DNA of 64,000 nt, taken from NCBI RefSeq assembly GCF_006539165.1, contig NZ_BJMM01000022.1, positions 1-64,000 of the forward strand, in the 5' to 3' direction. The notes below the pieces were generated by a model. The model was not told the origin of the DNA. It searched no databases and saw nothing but the letters and a program-made list of their open reading frames with translations. The first letter of the stretch is position 1, and every line of letters starts with the position of its first letter. The translations under genes and the position numbers were made by a program. This document shows, piece after piece, positions 17,149 through 24,806 of the stretch. This stretch comes from Streptomyces cacaoi (lineage in GTDB: Bacteria > Actinomycetota > Actinomycetes > Streptomycetales > Streptomycetaceae).

Positions 17149-17757
17149 ATGACCCGCGTCATCGCCGGAGCCGCCGGCGGCCGGCGCCTGGCCGTACCGC
17201 CGGGCACCGGCACCCGCCCCACCTCCGACCGCGCCCGCGAGGGCCTCTTCTCCAGCTGGGAGGCACAGCTCGGCGGGGCCGCCGCCTGGCAGGGCGTCCG
17301 CGTGCTGGACCTGTTCGCGGGCTCCGGCGCGGTCGGCCTGGAGGCGCTCTCCCGGGGCGCGGCGCACGCCCTGCTCGTCGAGGCGGAGCCGCGCGCCGTG
17401 CAGGTCATCAGGGAGAACGTGCGCGGCGTCGGGCTGCCCGGCGCCGAGGTGCGCGCCTCGAAGGCCGGGCGGGTCCTGGCCGGCGACCCGCCGGCGCACC
17501 CCTACGACCTCGTCTTCCTCGACCCTCCGTACGCGGTCACCGACGACGATCTCCGCGAGATTCTGCTCACACTCCGTGCGCGGGGGTGGCTGACCGCCCA
17601 CGCGCTCGCCACCGTGGAGCGCAGCACCAGGGGCGGCGATTTCCGCTGGCCGGAGGGGTACGAGCCGCTCCGGTCCCGTCGTTACGGCGAGGGAACCCTT
17701 TGGTACGGTCGCGCCGCCGCGCGGGAGGCAGCCCAGGCCGCCGCCGCGTCATGCTGA
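17149..17757 (+). CDS. rsmD: 16S rRNA (guanine-966-N2)-methyltransferase RsmD, 202 aa
   Basis: This class I SAM methyltransferase modifies G966 of 16S rRNA. Seen are RVIAGAAGGRRLAVPPGTGTRPTSDR at the N-terminus, the SAM motif VLDLFAGSGAVGLEAL (about residues 51-66), and the catalytic LDPPYAV (about 124-130). Length and partner are typical: rsmD is next to coaD in many bacteria. The gap to coaD is 53 bases. Confidence 0.93.
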   Translation: MTRVIAGAAGGRRLAVPPGTGTRPTSDRAREGLFSSWEAQLGGAAAWQGVRVLDLFAGSGAVGLEALSRGAAHALLVEAEPRAVQVIRENVRGVGLPGAEVRASKAGRVLAGDPPAHPYDLVFLDPPYAVTDDDLREILLTLRARGWLTAHALATVERSTRGGDFRWPEGYEPLRSRRYGEGTLWYGRAAAREAAQAAAASC

Positions 17758-17810
17758 GTTCATCCGGGGCCGGGCCCCGGGCCCGCCGTCCGGAGAGCGA
17801 GGAGACGCCA

Positions 17811-18290
17811 GTGCGTCGCGCAGTCTGTCCGGGGTCCTTCGACCCCATCACCAATGGACACCTCGACATCATCGCCCGCGCATCCAAGCTGTACGACACC
17901 GTGTACGTCGCGGTGATGATCAACAAGTCGAAGCAGGGCCTGTTCACGGTCGACGAGCGCATGGACCTGATCCGCGAGGTCACCGAGAGCTTCGGCAACG
18001 TCCGGGTGGAGGCGTTCCACGGTCTCCTCGTCGACTTCTGCAAGGAACGCGACATCCCGGCGATCGTCAAGGGCCTGCGCGCCGTCAGCGACTTCGACTA
18101 CGAACTCCAGATGGCGCAGATGAACAACGGCCTCTCCGGCGTCGAGACGCTCTTCGTCCCGACCAACCCCACCTACAGCTTCCTCTCCTCCAGCCTGGTC
18201 AAGGAGGTCGCCACCTGGGGCGGCGACATCTCCCACCTCGTCCCCGACGCCGTCCACGAGGCGCTGTCGCGCAAGCTCGACAGGTCCTGA
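17811..18290 (+). CDS. coaD: Phosphopantetheine adenylyltransferase CoaD, 159 aa
   Basis: CoaD transfers AMP to 4'-phosphopantetheine, the penultimate step of coenzyme A synthesis. It is a nucleotidyltransferase with the T/HxGH motif as PITNGH at about residues 12-17, and the C-terminal NPTYSFLSSSLVKEVA. The GTG at 17811 gives MRRAVCPGSFDP and the normal length of about 160; the longer open frame upstream overlaps rsmD in another frame and is not coding. GGAG lies about eight bases before the start. Confidence 0.96.
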   Translation: MRRAVCPGSFDPITNGHLDIIARASKLYDTVYVAVMINKSKQGLFTVDERMDLIREVTESFGNVRVEAFHGLLVDFCKERDIPAIVKGLRAVSDFDYELQMAQMNNGLSGVETLFVPTNPTYSFLSSSLVKEVATWGGDISHLVPDAVHEALSRKLDRS

Positions 18291-18358
18291 CACACAGCGC
18301 AGGCCCTCCTTCGGGGAACGGGTGACGACCGCGCGGCCACGGGCCGTACAGTCACCCC

Positions 18359-19627
18359 GTGGACGTACAGCAGAAACTCGACGAGATCGTGGCGGCCGTC
18401 GACGGGGCCCGCTCGATGCCCATGTCCGCCTCCTGCGTGGTCAACCGGGCCGAACTGCTCGCCATGCTCGGCGAGGTGCGCGAGGCGCTGCCCGGCTCGC
18501 TGGCCCAGGCGCGCGAAGTCCTCGGCGGCCGCGACCAGGTGGTCGCCGAGGCCCGCGAGGAGGCCGAACGGATCCTCGACTCGGCCCGCGCCGAACGCGG
18601 CTCCCTCGTCTCCGGCACCGAGGTCGCCCGCCGCGCCCAGGAGGAGGCCGACCGGATCCTCGCCGAGGCCCGCCGCGAGGCCGAGGAGATCCGCACCGAG
18701 GCCGACGACTACGTCGACAGCAAGCTCGCCAACTTCGAAGTCGTCCTCAGCAAGACCATCGGCTCCGTCGACCGCGGCCGCGAGAAGCTCCTCGGACACG
18801 GCCCCGGCGCCGAGGAGTGGAGCGAGGACTACGCCGAGGACGCCCCCGAGCGCACCGGCGACCCGGAGGAGCTGCGCCGCCGTGCCGACTCCTACGTCGA
18901 CGCCCGCCTCGCCTCCGTCTCCGCCGTGCTCGCCAAGACCCTGGAGGCCGTCGGCCGCGGCCGGGACAAGCTGCGCGGCCACCAGCCGGTGGACGAGCTG
19001 GCCGCCCACATGGCCGCCCAGGACGGCACGGACGGCTTCGCCGGCCACACCACCGACGCCGACTACCTCGCCGGGCTCGCCTCCACCGACGACCCGTACC
19101 GCCCCGCCGACGGCACCGACGGCGCCGAGGGCACCCACGGCGGCTACGGCACCCGGACCGCACCGGCCCAGCCGCCCGCCCCGCCCGCGGCCCCGCCGAT
19201 GCCGCAGACCGCGCCCGCGGCCGACCCGTACCAGATCCCGCAGCAGGCCCAGGCCCAGCAGCAGTACGGCTACGACGGACAGCAGGACCCGTCCTACGCC
19301 CACACCGCCCAGCCCGGGAGCTTCGAGGGCTACGGCGGCTACGGCAGCGGCTACGGCGGCTACGACAACGGCGGCACCGACGGCTACGGCGGCGCCTACG
19401 CCCCTGCCGACGCCTACGGCACCCCGGCCGACCCCTACGCCTGGAACCAGCAGCCGCAGCCGGCGCACTACCCCCAGCAGGTGCCCTACACCCACTACCC
19501 GGAGGGGGCGCCCCAGCACGCACCGCAGCAGTCCGGGGGCCAGCTGGAGGAGACCAGCCTCTTCGAGACGAGCATGCTCGATCTGGAGCAGGTCAGGGAG
19601 TTCGAGCGCCGCAACCGCCAGGGCTGA
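18359..19627 (+). CDS. SepIVA/DivIVA-like coiled-coil protein with duplicated segment and Gly/Tyr-rich tail, 422 aa
   Basis: Residues about 1-115 are helical, with heptad-like Ala/Glu/Arg runs (EAREEAERILDSARAERGS, AQEEADRILAEARREAEE), like DivIVA-family and ATP synthase b-subunit-like proteins. Two related 35-residue segments follow at 113-147 and 174-208, identical at 19 positions (both hold YVD, LxKT, RGRxKLxGH). Residues about 225-390 are low complexity, ending in a Gly/Tyr-rich run around 320-355, and the last 25 residues (SLFETSMLDLEQVREFERR) look conserved. In Mycobacterium the septation protein SepIVA sits beside the DUF177, rnc and mutM genes, as here, so it may act in polar growth or septation. 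The GTG start has TACAGT six bases upstream (leaderless). Confidence 0.82.
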   Translation: MDVQQKLDEIVAAVDGARSMPMSASCVVNRAELLAMLGEVREALPGSLAQAREVLGGRDQVVAEAREEAERILDSARAERGSLVSGTEVARRAQEEADRILAEARREAEEIRTEADDYVDSKLANFEVVLSKTIGSVDRGREKLLGHGPGAEEWSEDYAEDAPERTGDPEELRRRADSYVDARLASVSAVLAKTLEAVGRGRDKLRGHQPVDELAAHMAAQDGTDGFAGHTTDADYLAGLASTDDPYRPADGTDGAEGTHGGYGTRTAPAQPPAPPAAPPMPQTAPAADPYQIPQQAQAQQQYGYDGQQDPSYAHTAQPGSFEGYGGYGSGYGGYDNGGTDGYGGAYAPADAYGTPADPYAWNQQPQPAHYPQQVPYTHYPEGAPQHAPQQSGGQLEETSLFETSMLDLEQVREFERRNRQG

Positions 19628-19879
19628 CCACCGCGCCCCGCCGCCCGGCTGCCCTCCTCGCCGGTACCGCCGCCGGGCGGCAGCCGGGCGCCGGGCGGCC
19701 TCCGCCCGGATTGGGTCATCGCGGGGGCGTCCAGTATTCTGTCTCTTCGGCTGCGCGTACGCGGTCGGACAGCGATCGATCAGCCCCCGGCTGCGGCAGG
19801 GAAGCGGCTGTGCGAGCTGAGTTTCACCCGGAGAAAGCAGGAAGCCCTGAACGCCCCCCTCGACCACCGCGCCCCTCTC

Positions 19880-20476
19880 GTGTTCGACACACGCGAGCTG
19901 GGACGGCGTCCTGGTGCGATGAAGCGGCTCTCCCGCGAGGTGGAGTCCCCCGGCGATCTCGGAGTCGAGTTCATCCGGGTGCCCGACGGCGCGACGATCC
20001 AGCTGGATCTCCGTCTGGAGTCGGTCATGGAGGGGGTGCTCGTCACGGGCACCGCCCGTGCACCGCTGACGGGTGAGTGCGTAAGGTGTCTGGAGCCGAT
20101 CGAGCAGGAGCTCGAAACGGACTTCCAGGAGATGTTCTCCTACCCCGACGCCGATGACCGGGGCCGCCCCCAGGCGGACGCCGGCGACGACGCCGAGGAC
20201 GAGGACAGGCTCTTCCTCGAGGGCGATCTGTTCGACCTCGAACCCGTGCTGCGTGACGCGGTGGTGCTCGCACTGCCGTTGCAGCCGGTGTGCCGGGAGG
20301 ACTGCCCCGGCCTGTGCCCCGAGTGCGGGGCCAGGCTCGCGGACGATCCCGGTCACAAGCACGACGACGCCGTCGACATCCGTTGGGCGGCATTGCAGGA
20401 ACTCGCCGAGACCATGAAGGACGGCGAGAAGGACAACGCGCCCCGCTCCGGCGGGGATGACCCACAGGAGAAGTAG
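19880..20476 (+). CDS. DUF177 (YceD) family protein, 198 aa
   Basis: The YceD/DUF177 family accompanies rpmF across bacteria and is linked to large-subunit rRNA and L32 production. Visible are the GECVRCLEPI motif (about residue 70) and a second cysteine cluster CREDCPGLCPECG (about 140-152), probably a zinc site, separated by an acidic linker. GTG 19880 is the first standard start. The translation upstream (LNAPLDHRAPL) also looks like the usual family N-terminus, and a CTG at 19847 with AGGA before it may be the true start, adding 11 residues. It is followed by rpmF two bases later. Confidence 0.88.
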   Translation: MFDTRELGRRPGAMKRLSREVESPGDLGVEFIRVPDGATIQLDLRLESVMEGVLVTGTARAPLTGECVRCLEPIEQELETDFQEMFSYPDADDRGRPQADAGDDAEDEDRLFLEGDLFDLEPVLRDAVVLALPLQPVCREDCPGLCPECGARLADDPGHKHDDAVDIRWAALQELAETMKDGEKDNAPRSGGDDPQEK

Positions 20477-20478
20477 CC

Positions 20479-20652
20479 GTGGCTGTTCCGAAGCGGAAGA
20501 TGTCGCGCAGCAACACGCGCCACCGCCGGTCGCAGTGGAAGGCTGCGGTCCCCACCCTGGTGAAGTGCGAGCGCTGCCGCGAGCCGAAGCAGCAGCACAT
20601 CGCGTGCCCGAGCTGCGGCACCTACAACAAGCGTCAGGTCCTCGAGGTCTGA
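20479..20652 (+). CDS. rpmF: 50S ribosomal protein L32, 57 aa
   Basis: The short reading frame begins GTG GCT GTT CCG (MAVPKRKMSRSNTRHRR), the conserved L32 N-terminus, and ends VLEV. Two cysteine pairs, CERC and CPSC, form the L32 zinc site. It is two bases after the DUF177 gene, with AGGAGAAG as ribosome-binding site inside the end of that gene, and just ahead of rnc: the usual DUF177-rpmF-rnc operon. Confidence 0.96.
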   Translation: MAVPKRKMSRSNTRHRRSQWKAAVPTLVKCERCREPKQQHIACPSCGTYNKRQVLEV

Positions 20653-20659
20653 TCGGCGG

Positions 20660-21508
20660 GTGACGGGCTTCATGTCGGACGCCAGTACTCCCGACACCTC
20701 CGACCGCGCAGCGGGCGGACCGGCGGAGCTGGTGGATGCGGCCTCGTCCTACACGCTTCTGGAAGGGCGGCTCGGGTATCACCTGGAGTCCGCCCTTCTG
20801 GTGCGTGCACTGACGCACCGCTCGTACGCGTACGAGAACGGTGGGCTGCCCACCAACGAACGTCTCGAATTCCTCGGTGACTCCGTCCTCGGGCTGGTCG
20901 TCACCGACACCCTCTACCGCATGCACCCCGACCTCCCGGAGGGGCAGCTCGCGAAGCTGCGTGCCGCGGTGGTCAACTCCCGCGCCCTCGCCGGCGTCGC
21001 ACGCGGGCTCGACCTGGGCGCCTTCGTCCGGCTCGGCCGCGGCGAGGAAGGCACCGGCGGCCGGGACAAGGCGTCGATCCTGGCGGACACCCTGGAGGCC
21101 GTCATCGGCGCGGTCTATCTCGACCAGGGGCTGGACGCGGCCTCCGAACTGGTGCACCGCCTGTTCGACCCGCTGATCGAGCGCTCGTCCAACCTCGGAG
21201 CGGGCCTCGACTGGAAGACGAGCCTTCAGGAGCTGACGGCCGCCGAAGGACTCGGCGTCCCGGAGTACCTGGTCTCGGAGACCGGTCCCGATCACGAGAA
21301 GACCTTCACGGCTGCTGCCCGCGTCGGTGGTGTCGCGTACGGCACCGGCACGGGACGCAGCAAGAAGGAAGCCGAGCAGCAGGCGGCCGAGGCCGCCTGG
21401 CGGGCCATCTCCGAACGGAGCGGCTCCGCCGCCGGTGAGGCGACGGCCGACGGCTCCGGCAAGCACGCGGCCGGGCAGGGCTCGCAGGGCGCCTCCACCG
21501 GAAGCTGA
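20660..21508 (+). CDS. rnc: Ribonuclease III (AbsB), 282 aa
   Basis: RNase III cuts double-stranded RNA, including rRNA precursors; in S. coelicolor it is AbsB, a global regulator of antibiotic production. The catalytic signature NERLEFLGDSVLGL is at about residues 66-79, with a second acidic site in DTLEAVIGAVYLD. A dsRNA-binding domain follows (DWKTSLQELTAAEG ... KKEAEQQAAEAAW). The C-terminal 40 residues are Gly/Ser/Ala-rich. The start may be GTG 20660 or ATG 20672. Confidence 0.96.
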   Translation: MTGFMSDASTPDTSDRAAGGPAELVDAASSYTLLEGRLGYHLESALLVRALTHRSYAYENGGLPTNERLEFLGDSVLGLVVTDTLYRMHPDLPEGQLAKLRAAVVNSRALAGVARGLDLGAFVRLGRGEEGTGGRDKASILADTLEAVIGAVYLDQGLDAASELVHRLFDPLIERSSNLGAGLDWKTSLQELTAAEGLGVPEYLVSETGPDHEKTFTAAARVGGVAYGTGTGRSKKEAEQQAAEAAWRAISERSGSAAGEATADGSGKHAAGQGSQGASTGS

Positions 21509-21617
21509 ACCTCCGCTGCCGCGGCCCGGCGCACGCCCGGGCCGCGGCAGCGTACCGCCACGGCGTGGCGCACCGGGGCAGGGCACCCGCGCCGGCCGCC
21601 CTCCCCGAAGGAGACCC

Positions 21618-22505
21618 GTGCCCGAGCTGCCCGAAGTCGAAGTCGTCCGCCGCGGTGTCGAACGCTGGGCGGCCGGCCGCACGATCGCCTCCGTCGACGT
21701 CCTCCACCCCCGGGCGGTACGCCGCCACACCGCCGGCGCGCAGGACTTCGCCGCCCGTCTGCGGGGGCAGCGCCTGGGCCCGGCCCTGCGCCGCGGCAAA
21801 TATCTGTGGCTGCCGCTCGCCGACGAGGCGCACGCCGTCCTCGTCCATCTGGGCATGAGCGGCCAGCTCCTCATCCAGCCCGCGGCCACCCCCGACGAGC
21901 GGCATCTGCGGGTGCGGATCACCTTCGACGACGCCGAGGCGGGCGAGCTGCGCTTCGTCGACCAGCGCACCTTCGGCGGGCTCTCGCTCCACCCGTGCAC
22001 CGCGGACGGACTGCCCGAGGTGATCGCCCATATCGCCCGCGACCCGCTCGACCCGGAGTTCGACCAGGCGGCCTTCCACACCGCGCTGCGCCGCCGCCGC
22101 ACCACGATCAAGCGCGCGCTGCTCGACCAGTCGCTGATCAGCGGCGTCGGCAACATCTACGCGGACGAGGCGCTGTGGCGCTCCCGGCTGCACTACGACC
22201 GCCCGACCGGCACCCTCACCCGGCCCCGCACCGCCGAACTCCTCGGCCACATACGGGACGTGATGACGGCCGCCCTGCACGCGGGCGGCACCAGCTTCGA
22301 CAGCCTCTACGTCAACGTCAACGGCGAGTCCGGCTACTTCGAGCGCTCCCTGGACGCCTACGGCCGCGAGGACGAGCCCTGCCGCCGCTGCGGCACCGCC
22401 ATGCGCCGCCGGCCCTGGATGAACCGCTCCAGCTACTTCTGCCCCCGCTGCCAGCGCCCGCCGCGTACCGCCACGACCCCGCCCCTGACGCCCGGCCGCA
22501 CCTGA
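21618..22505 (+). CDS. mutM: Formamidopyrimidine-DNA glycosylase MutM (Fpg), 295 aa
   Basis: This enzyme removes 8-oxoguanine and formamidopyrimidines and nicks the abasic site. The catalytic Pro-2/Glu-3 is intact in MPELPEVEVVRRG; the beta-lyase lysine region RGKYLWL is at about residue 60, the H2TH segment holds SGVGNIYADEAL, and the zinc finger is CRRCG...CPRCQ near the C-terminus. The GTG start at 21618 follows AAGGAGAC and is the only one that leaves Pro-2 at the N-terminus. Confidence 0.95.
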   Translation: MPELPEVEVVRRGVERWAAGRTIASVDVLHPRAVRRHTAGAQDFAARLRGQRLGPALRRGKYLWLPLADEAHAVLVHLGMSGQLLIQPAATPDERHLRVRITFDDAEAGELRFVDQRTFGGLSLHPCTADGLPEVIAHIARDPLDPEFDQAAFHTALRRRRTTIKRALLDQSLISGVGNIYADEALWRSRLHYDRPTGTLTRPRTAELLGHIRDVMTAALHAGGTSFDSLYVNVNGESGYFERSLDAYGREDEPCRRCGTAMRRRPWMNRSSYFCPRCQRPPRTATTPPLTPGRT

Positions 22506-22533
22506 CCGCCGGCCGCGCGGACCGGCCGCCGTT

Positions 22534-23469
22534 TCAGAAGCCGAAGTCCTGTGTCCACCAGGGGCCGCCCTCGGCGAAGTGCGCGCCGACGCCGAGCGTG
22601 CGGTAGTCGCAGTTGAGGATGTTGGCCCGGTGGCCCGGGCTCTTCATCCACGAGTCCATCACCGACTGCGCGTTGGCCTGGCCCCGGGCTATGTTCTCGC
22701 CGCCCAGATCGGTGACGCCCGCGTCCTCGGCCCGGTCCCAGGGGCTGCGGCCGTCCGGCGCGGTGTGCGAGAAGAACCCGCGCCGGGCCATGTCCTCGCT
22801 GAAGTCCGAGGCCAGGTCGCCGAGCTCGTCGTCCGCCCGGACGGGCCGGCAGCCGGCCTTCGCCCGCTCCTGGTTGACCAGCGTGAGCACCTGCTCCTCC
22901 GCCGCGCTCTCCGGATCGGCCGTGCCGTCGCTCCCGCGCGGCGCGCCGCCGTGCCCGCCGCGGTCCGCGCGGTCCTGCGCCGGGCTCTCCCGCGCGGGCT
23001 CCGCCGGCCCCCGCGAGGCGTCCTCGTCGTCCGTGTGCCGGGACGAGGGTGTGGCCGCGGGCGCTTCCGGCCGCTGCGAGGGGCCGGTGCCGGGCCGGGA
23101 CGGCGACGGCGGGGCGGCGGAGGGGCCGGACCGCTCCTGGTCGTGTCCGGTGGCGGGGTCGCCCGTCCGGTCCGGGACGGCCACGGACGGTGTGGTCCCG
23201 GGCACCAGTCCGGACGGCCCGTCGGCCTGCACCCTGCCGTCCTCCGGCCCGGAGCCCAGGTCGCCGGGCCCGGGCACCAGCCCGGAGGCGACCGCGACGG
23301 CTCCCATCGCCATCGCGGCGGAGGCCCCCAGCAGCCCGGTCCGTACCGGTGCGGCGCCGCGGTTGTGGGCGCGCGCGGCCCGGTGGCGGGCCCCGGCGGC
23401 GCCGGTGTCGTGCGGCCCGGGGGCGGTTGTGGGAGGCGGAGTCGGGGTGTCCCGTCGGTGGCGGCCCAT
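22534..23469 (-). CDS. Secreted or membrane-anchored CAP (SCP-like) domain protein, 311 aa
   Basis: A basic N-terminus and one hydrophobic segment (about residues 46-66, LLGASAAMAMGAVAVASGLV) act as a signal or anchor. A long Pro/Ser/Asp-rich linker (about 70-185) spans the wall, and the last 125 residues are a CAP/SCP domain: LTLVNQERAKAGC at its start, FFSHTAPDGRSPWDRA, GENIARGQ, and SPGHRANILNCDYRTLGVG. CAP proteins are extracellular and some bind lipids; the substrate here is unknown. The ATG at 23469 has GAGGACAG upstream. It is divergent from acyP. Confidence 0.85.
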   Translation of the reverse strand: MGRHRRDTPTPPPTTAPGPHDTGAAGARHRAARAHNRGAAPVRTGLLGASAAMAMGAVAVASGLVPGPGDLGSGPEDGRVQADGPSGLVPGTTPSVAVPDRTGDPATGHDQERSGPSAAPPSPSRPGTGPSQRPEAPAATPSSRHTDDEDASRGPAEPARESPAQDRADRGGHGGAPRGSDGTADPESAAEEQVLTLVNQERAKAGCRPVRADDELGDLASDFSEDMARRGFFSHTAPDGRSPWDRAEDAGVTDLGGENIARGQANAQSVMDSWMKSPGHRANILNCDYRTLGVGAHFAEGGPWWTQDFGF

Positions 23470-23617
23470 CTGCGCTGTCCTCACAAGTGCTCGGCGATCA
23501 CGACGGCTTGGTCCGTCGGCTTCACCCCTGCGTGTGAAGCGGGTCGACGCGCAATGTACGGCATCGCACGCCACCCGGATGTGCCCGCCGAGGAATTGTC
23601 CGGATAGCGTGCACCCC

Positions 23618-24004
23618 ATGTCTGCAAGCGCATCGCACGAGAGCGCGGGCCCGCTCGCGGCGCCCGGGGGAGAAGGGGAGCCCGTCGGTCCGGCCCCGGC
23701 CGGGGCGCCGGCGGAGCCGGCCGCGGGAGAGCCGGCCCGGCTGACGGCCTGGGTGCGCGGCGAGGTACAGGGAGTCGGGTTCCGCTGGTTCACCCGCGCC
23801 GCCGCGCTGCGCATCGGCGGTCTGGTCGGCTTCGCGCTCAATCTGGCGGACGGCCGGGTCCAGGTGGTGGCCGAGGGCGCGCGGGAGGAGTGCGGACTGC
23901 TGCTGGACTGGCTGCGCGGCGAGGACACGCCCGGCAGGGTCGACGGCGTCACCGAGATCTGGGACGCACCGCGCGGTGGCTATCTCGGCTTCGCGATTCG
24001 GTGA
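23618..24004 (+). CDS. acyP: Acylphosphatase, 128 aa
   Basis: This small enzyme hydrolyses acyl phosphates. The catalytic arginine lies in GEVQGVGFRWFTRAAA (about residues 48-63) and the catalytic asparagine in GFALNLADGRV (about 71-81). The family is usually about 90 residues; here a 40-residue Ala/Gly/Pro-rich N-terminal extension is added. TAGCGT (23605-23610) ends seven bases before the ATG, indicating a leaderless transcript. Acylphosphatase genes next to smc and mutM are usual in actinobacteria. Confidence 0.92.
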   Translation: MSASASHESAGPLAAPGGEGEPVGPAPAGAPAEPAAGEPARLTAWVRGEVQGVGFRWFTRAAALRIGGLVGFALNLADGRVQVVAEGAREECGLLLDWLRGEDTPGRVDGVTEIWDAPRGGYLGFAIR

Positions 24005-24317
24005 TCCACAACGGTTGCCAAGACAGGCGCGCCGTGCAAAGCTGCCGCAACGACCGAGCCGAGTGGATCTTCCCAGCCCCGTCGGGCGGCCACCCTCCGG
24101 CGCTTCCGCGCCGTCGAGCCTGTGGCACGCCCGGGGCTGCTGTGTGTGATCGTGTTGACCGTCAAACCATTTGGTGAGACTCTGGAAGCCCCGCGCACCT
24201 GAGCTGTTTGATCGAGAGATTGCAGCAGAAAAGTCCAGAGCAGACTCTTGCGGGTGCGTTTTCCCTCACGACCCACCTGACCGACGATCGGTCACTCAGT
24301 GTGGAGGACCATCCATC
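24005..24317. other. Intergenic region acyP to the 68-aa gene
   Basis: I find no gene or tRNA in this 313-base stretch. GTTGACCGTCAAACC at about 24153-24167 has a TTGACC that could be a -35, and CCTGACCGACGATCGG lies further on (from about 24276), but no convincing -10 follows either. GTGGAGGACC just before the ATG at 24318 contains the GGAGGA ribosome-binding site of the next gene. Confidence 0.6.
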
Positions 24318-24524
24318 ATGGCAAAGGCGCTTCTCGGTTACGTCGGCGGCTCCGACCCCCGAGTTCTCGCCGAGATGCGACGGCTTCAGCAGCGTGTTCA
24401 GGACCTGGAATCCGAGCTCGTCCGGATCCAGGCCGAGAACGACGCCCTGGCGGCCGCCGCCCGGCACTCCGACTCGGTACTCGACGGCATCGACGTACCC
24501 AAGGGTGAGCCTGCTCTGACCTGA
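24318..24524 (+). CDS. Conserved actinobacterial small coiled-coil protein, 68 aa
   Basis: MAKALLGYVGGSDPR is followed by a heptad-patterned helix (LAEMRRLQQRVQDLESELVRIQAENDALAAAA, about residues 18-49) and a short tail. Small proteins with this opening are widespread in Streptomyces; their function is unknown to me. The ATG is eight bases after GGAGGA. The open frame extends upstream but that part lacks protein character. A TTCG-loop terminator follows, so it is its own transcription unit ahead of smc. Confidence 0.82.
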   Translation: MAKALLGYVGGSDPRVLAEMRRLQQRVQDLESELVRIQAENDALAAAARHSDSVLDGIDVPKGEPALT

Positions 24525-24576
24525 CGGCCCGCCGGGCGCGACGGGCTGAAGCAGGACAGCCGTATACGGAATCTGT

Positions 24577-24598
24577 AAGGGACGCTTCGGCGTCCCTT
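24577..24598 (+). terminator. Terminator after the 68-aa gene
   Basis: AAGGGACGC (24577-24585) and GCGTCCCTT (24590-24598) form a perfect 9-bp stem closed by TTCG, followed by CATCGTGTTTCC. It separates the small gene from smc. Confidence 0.82.
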
Positions 24599-24806
24599 CA
24601 TCGTGTTTCCCCCTCGACGCTCCCCGCGCGCCGCGCCGGGACCTCGGTTCCCTCCGCCCACCGTCTCGCCGGCGCCGCTTTTCGTTACCGACTGATGTGC
24701 CCCCGCCACCTTCGGGTGAAACACCGCGGGGACGCGTGACAACCGCTCCGCGCGGTGGCGCCGTCCACGCGACATCCGCGGGCCGACATCGGTAGGGTCC
24801 ACACGC

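Noticed and set aside
18173..22156. 1300-codon open frame opposite the coaD-rnc-mutM region
   Set aside because: It covers seven recognised genes in antisense and has shadow-type composition.
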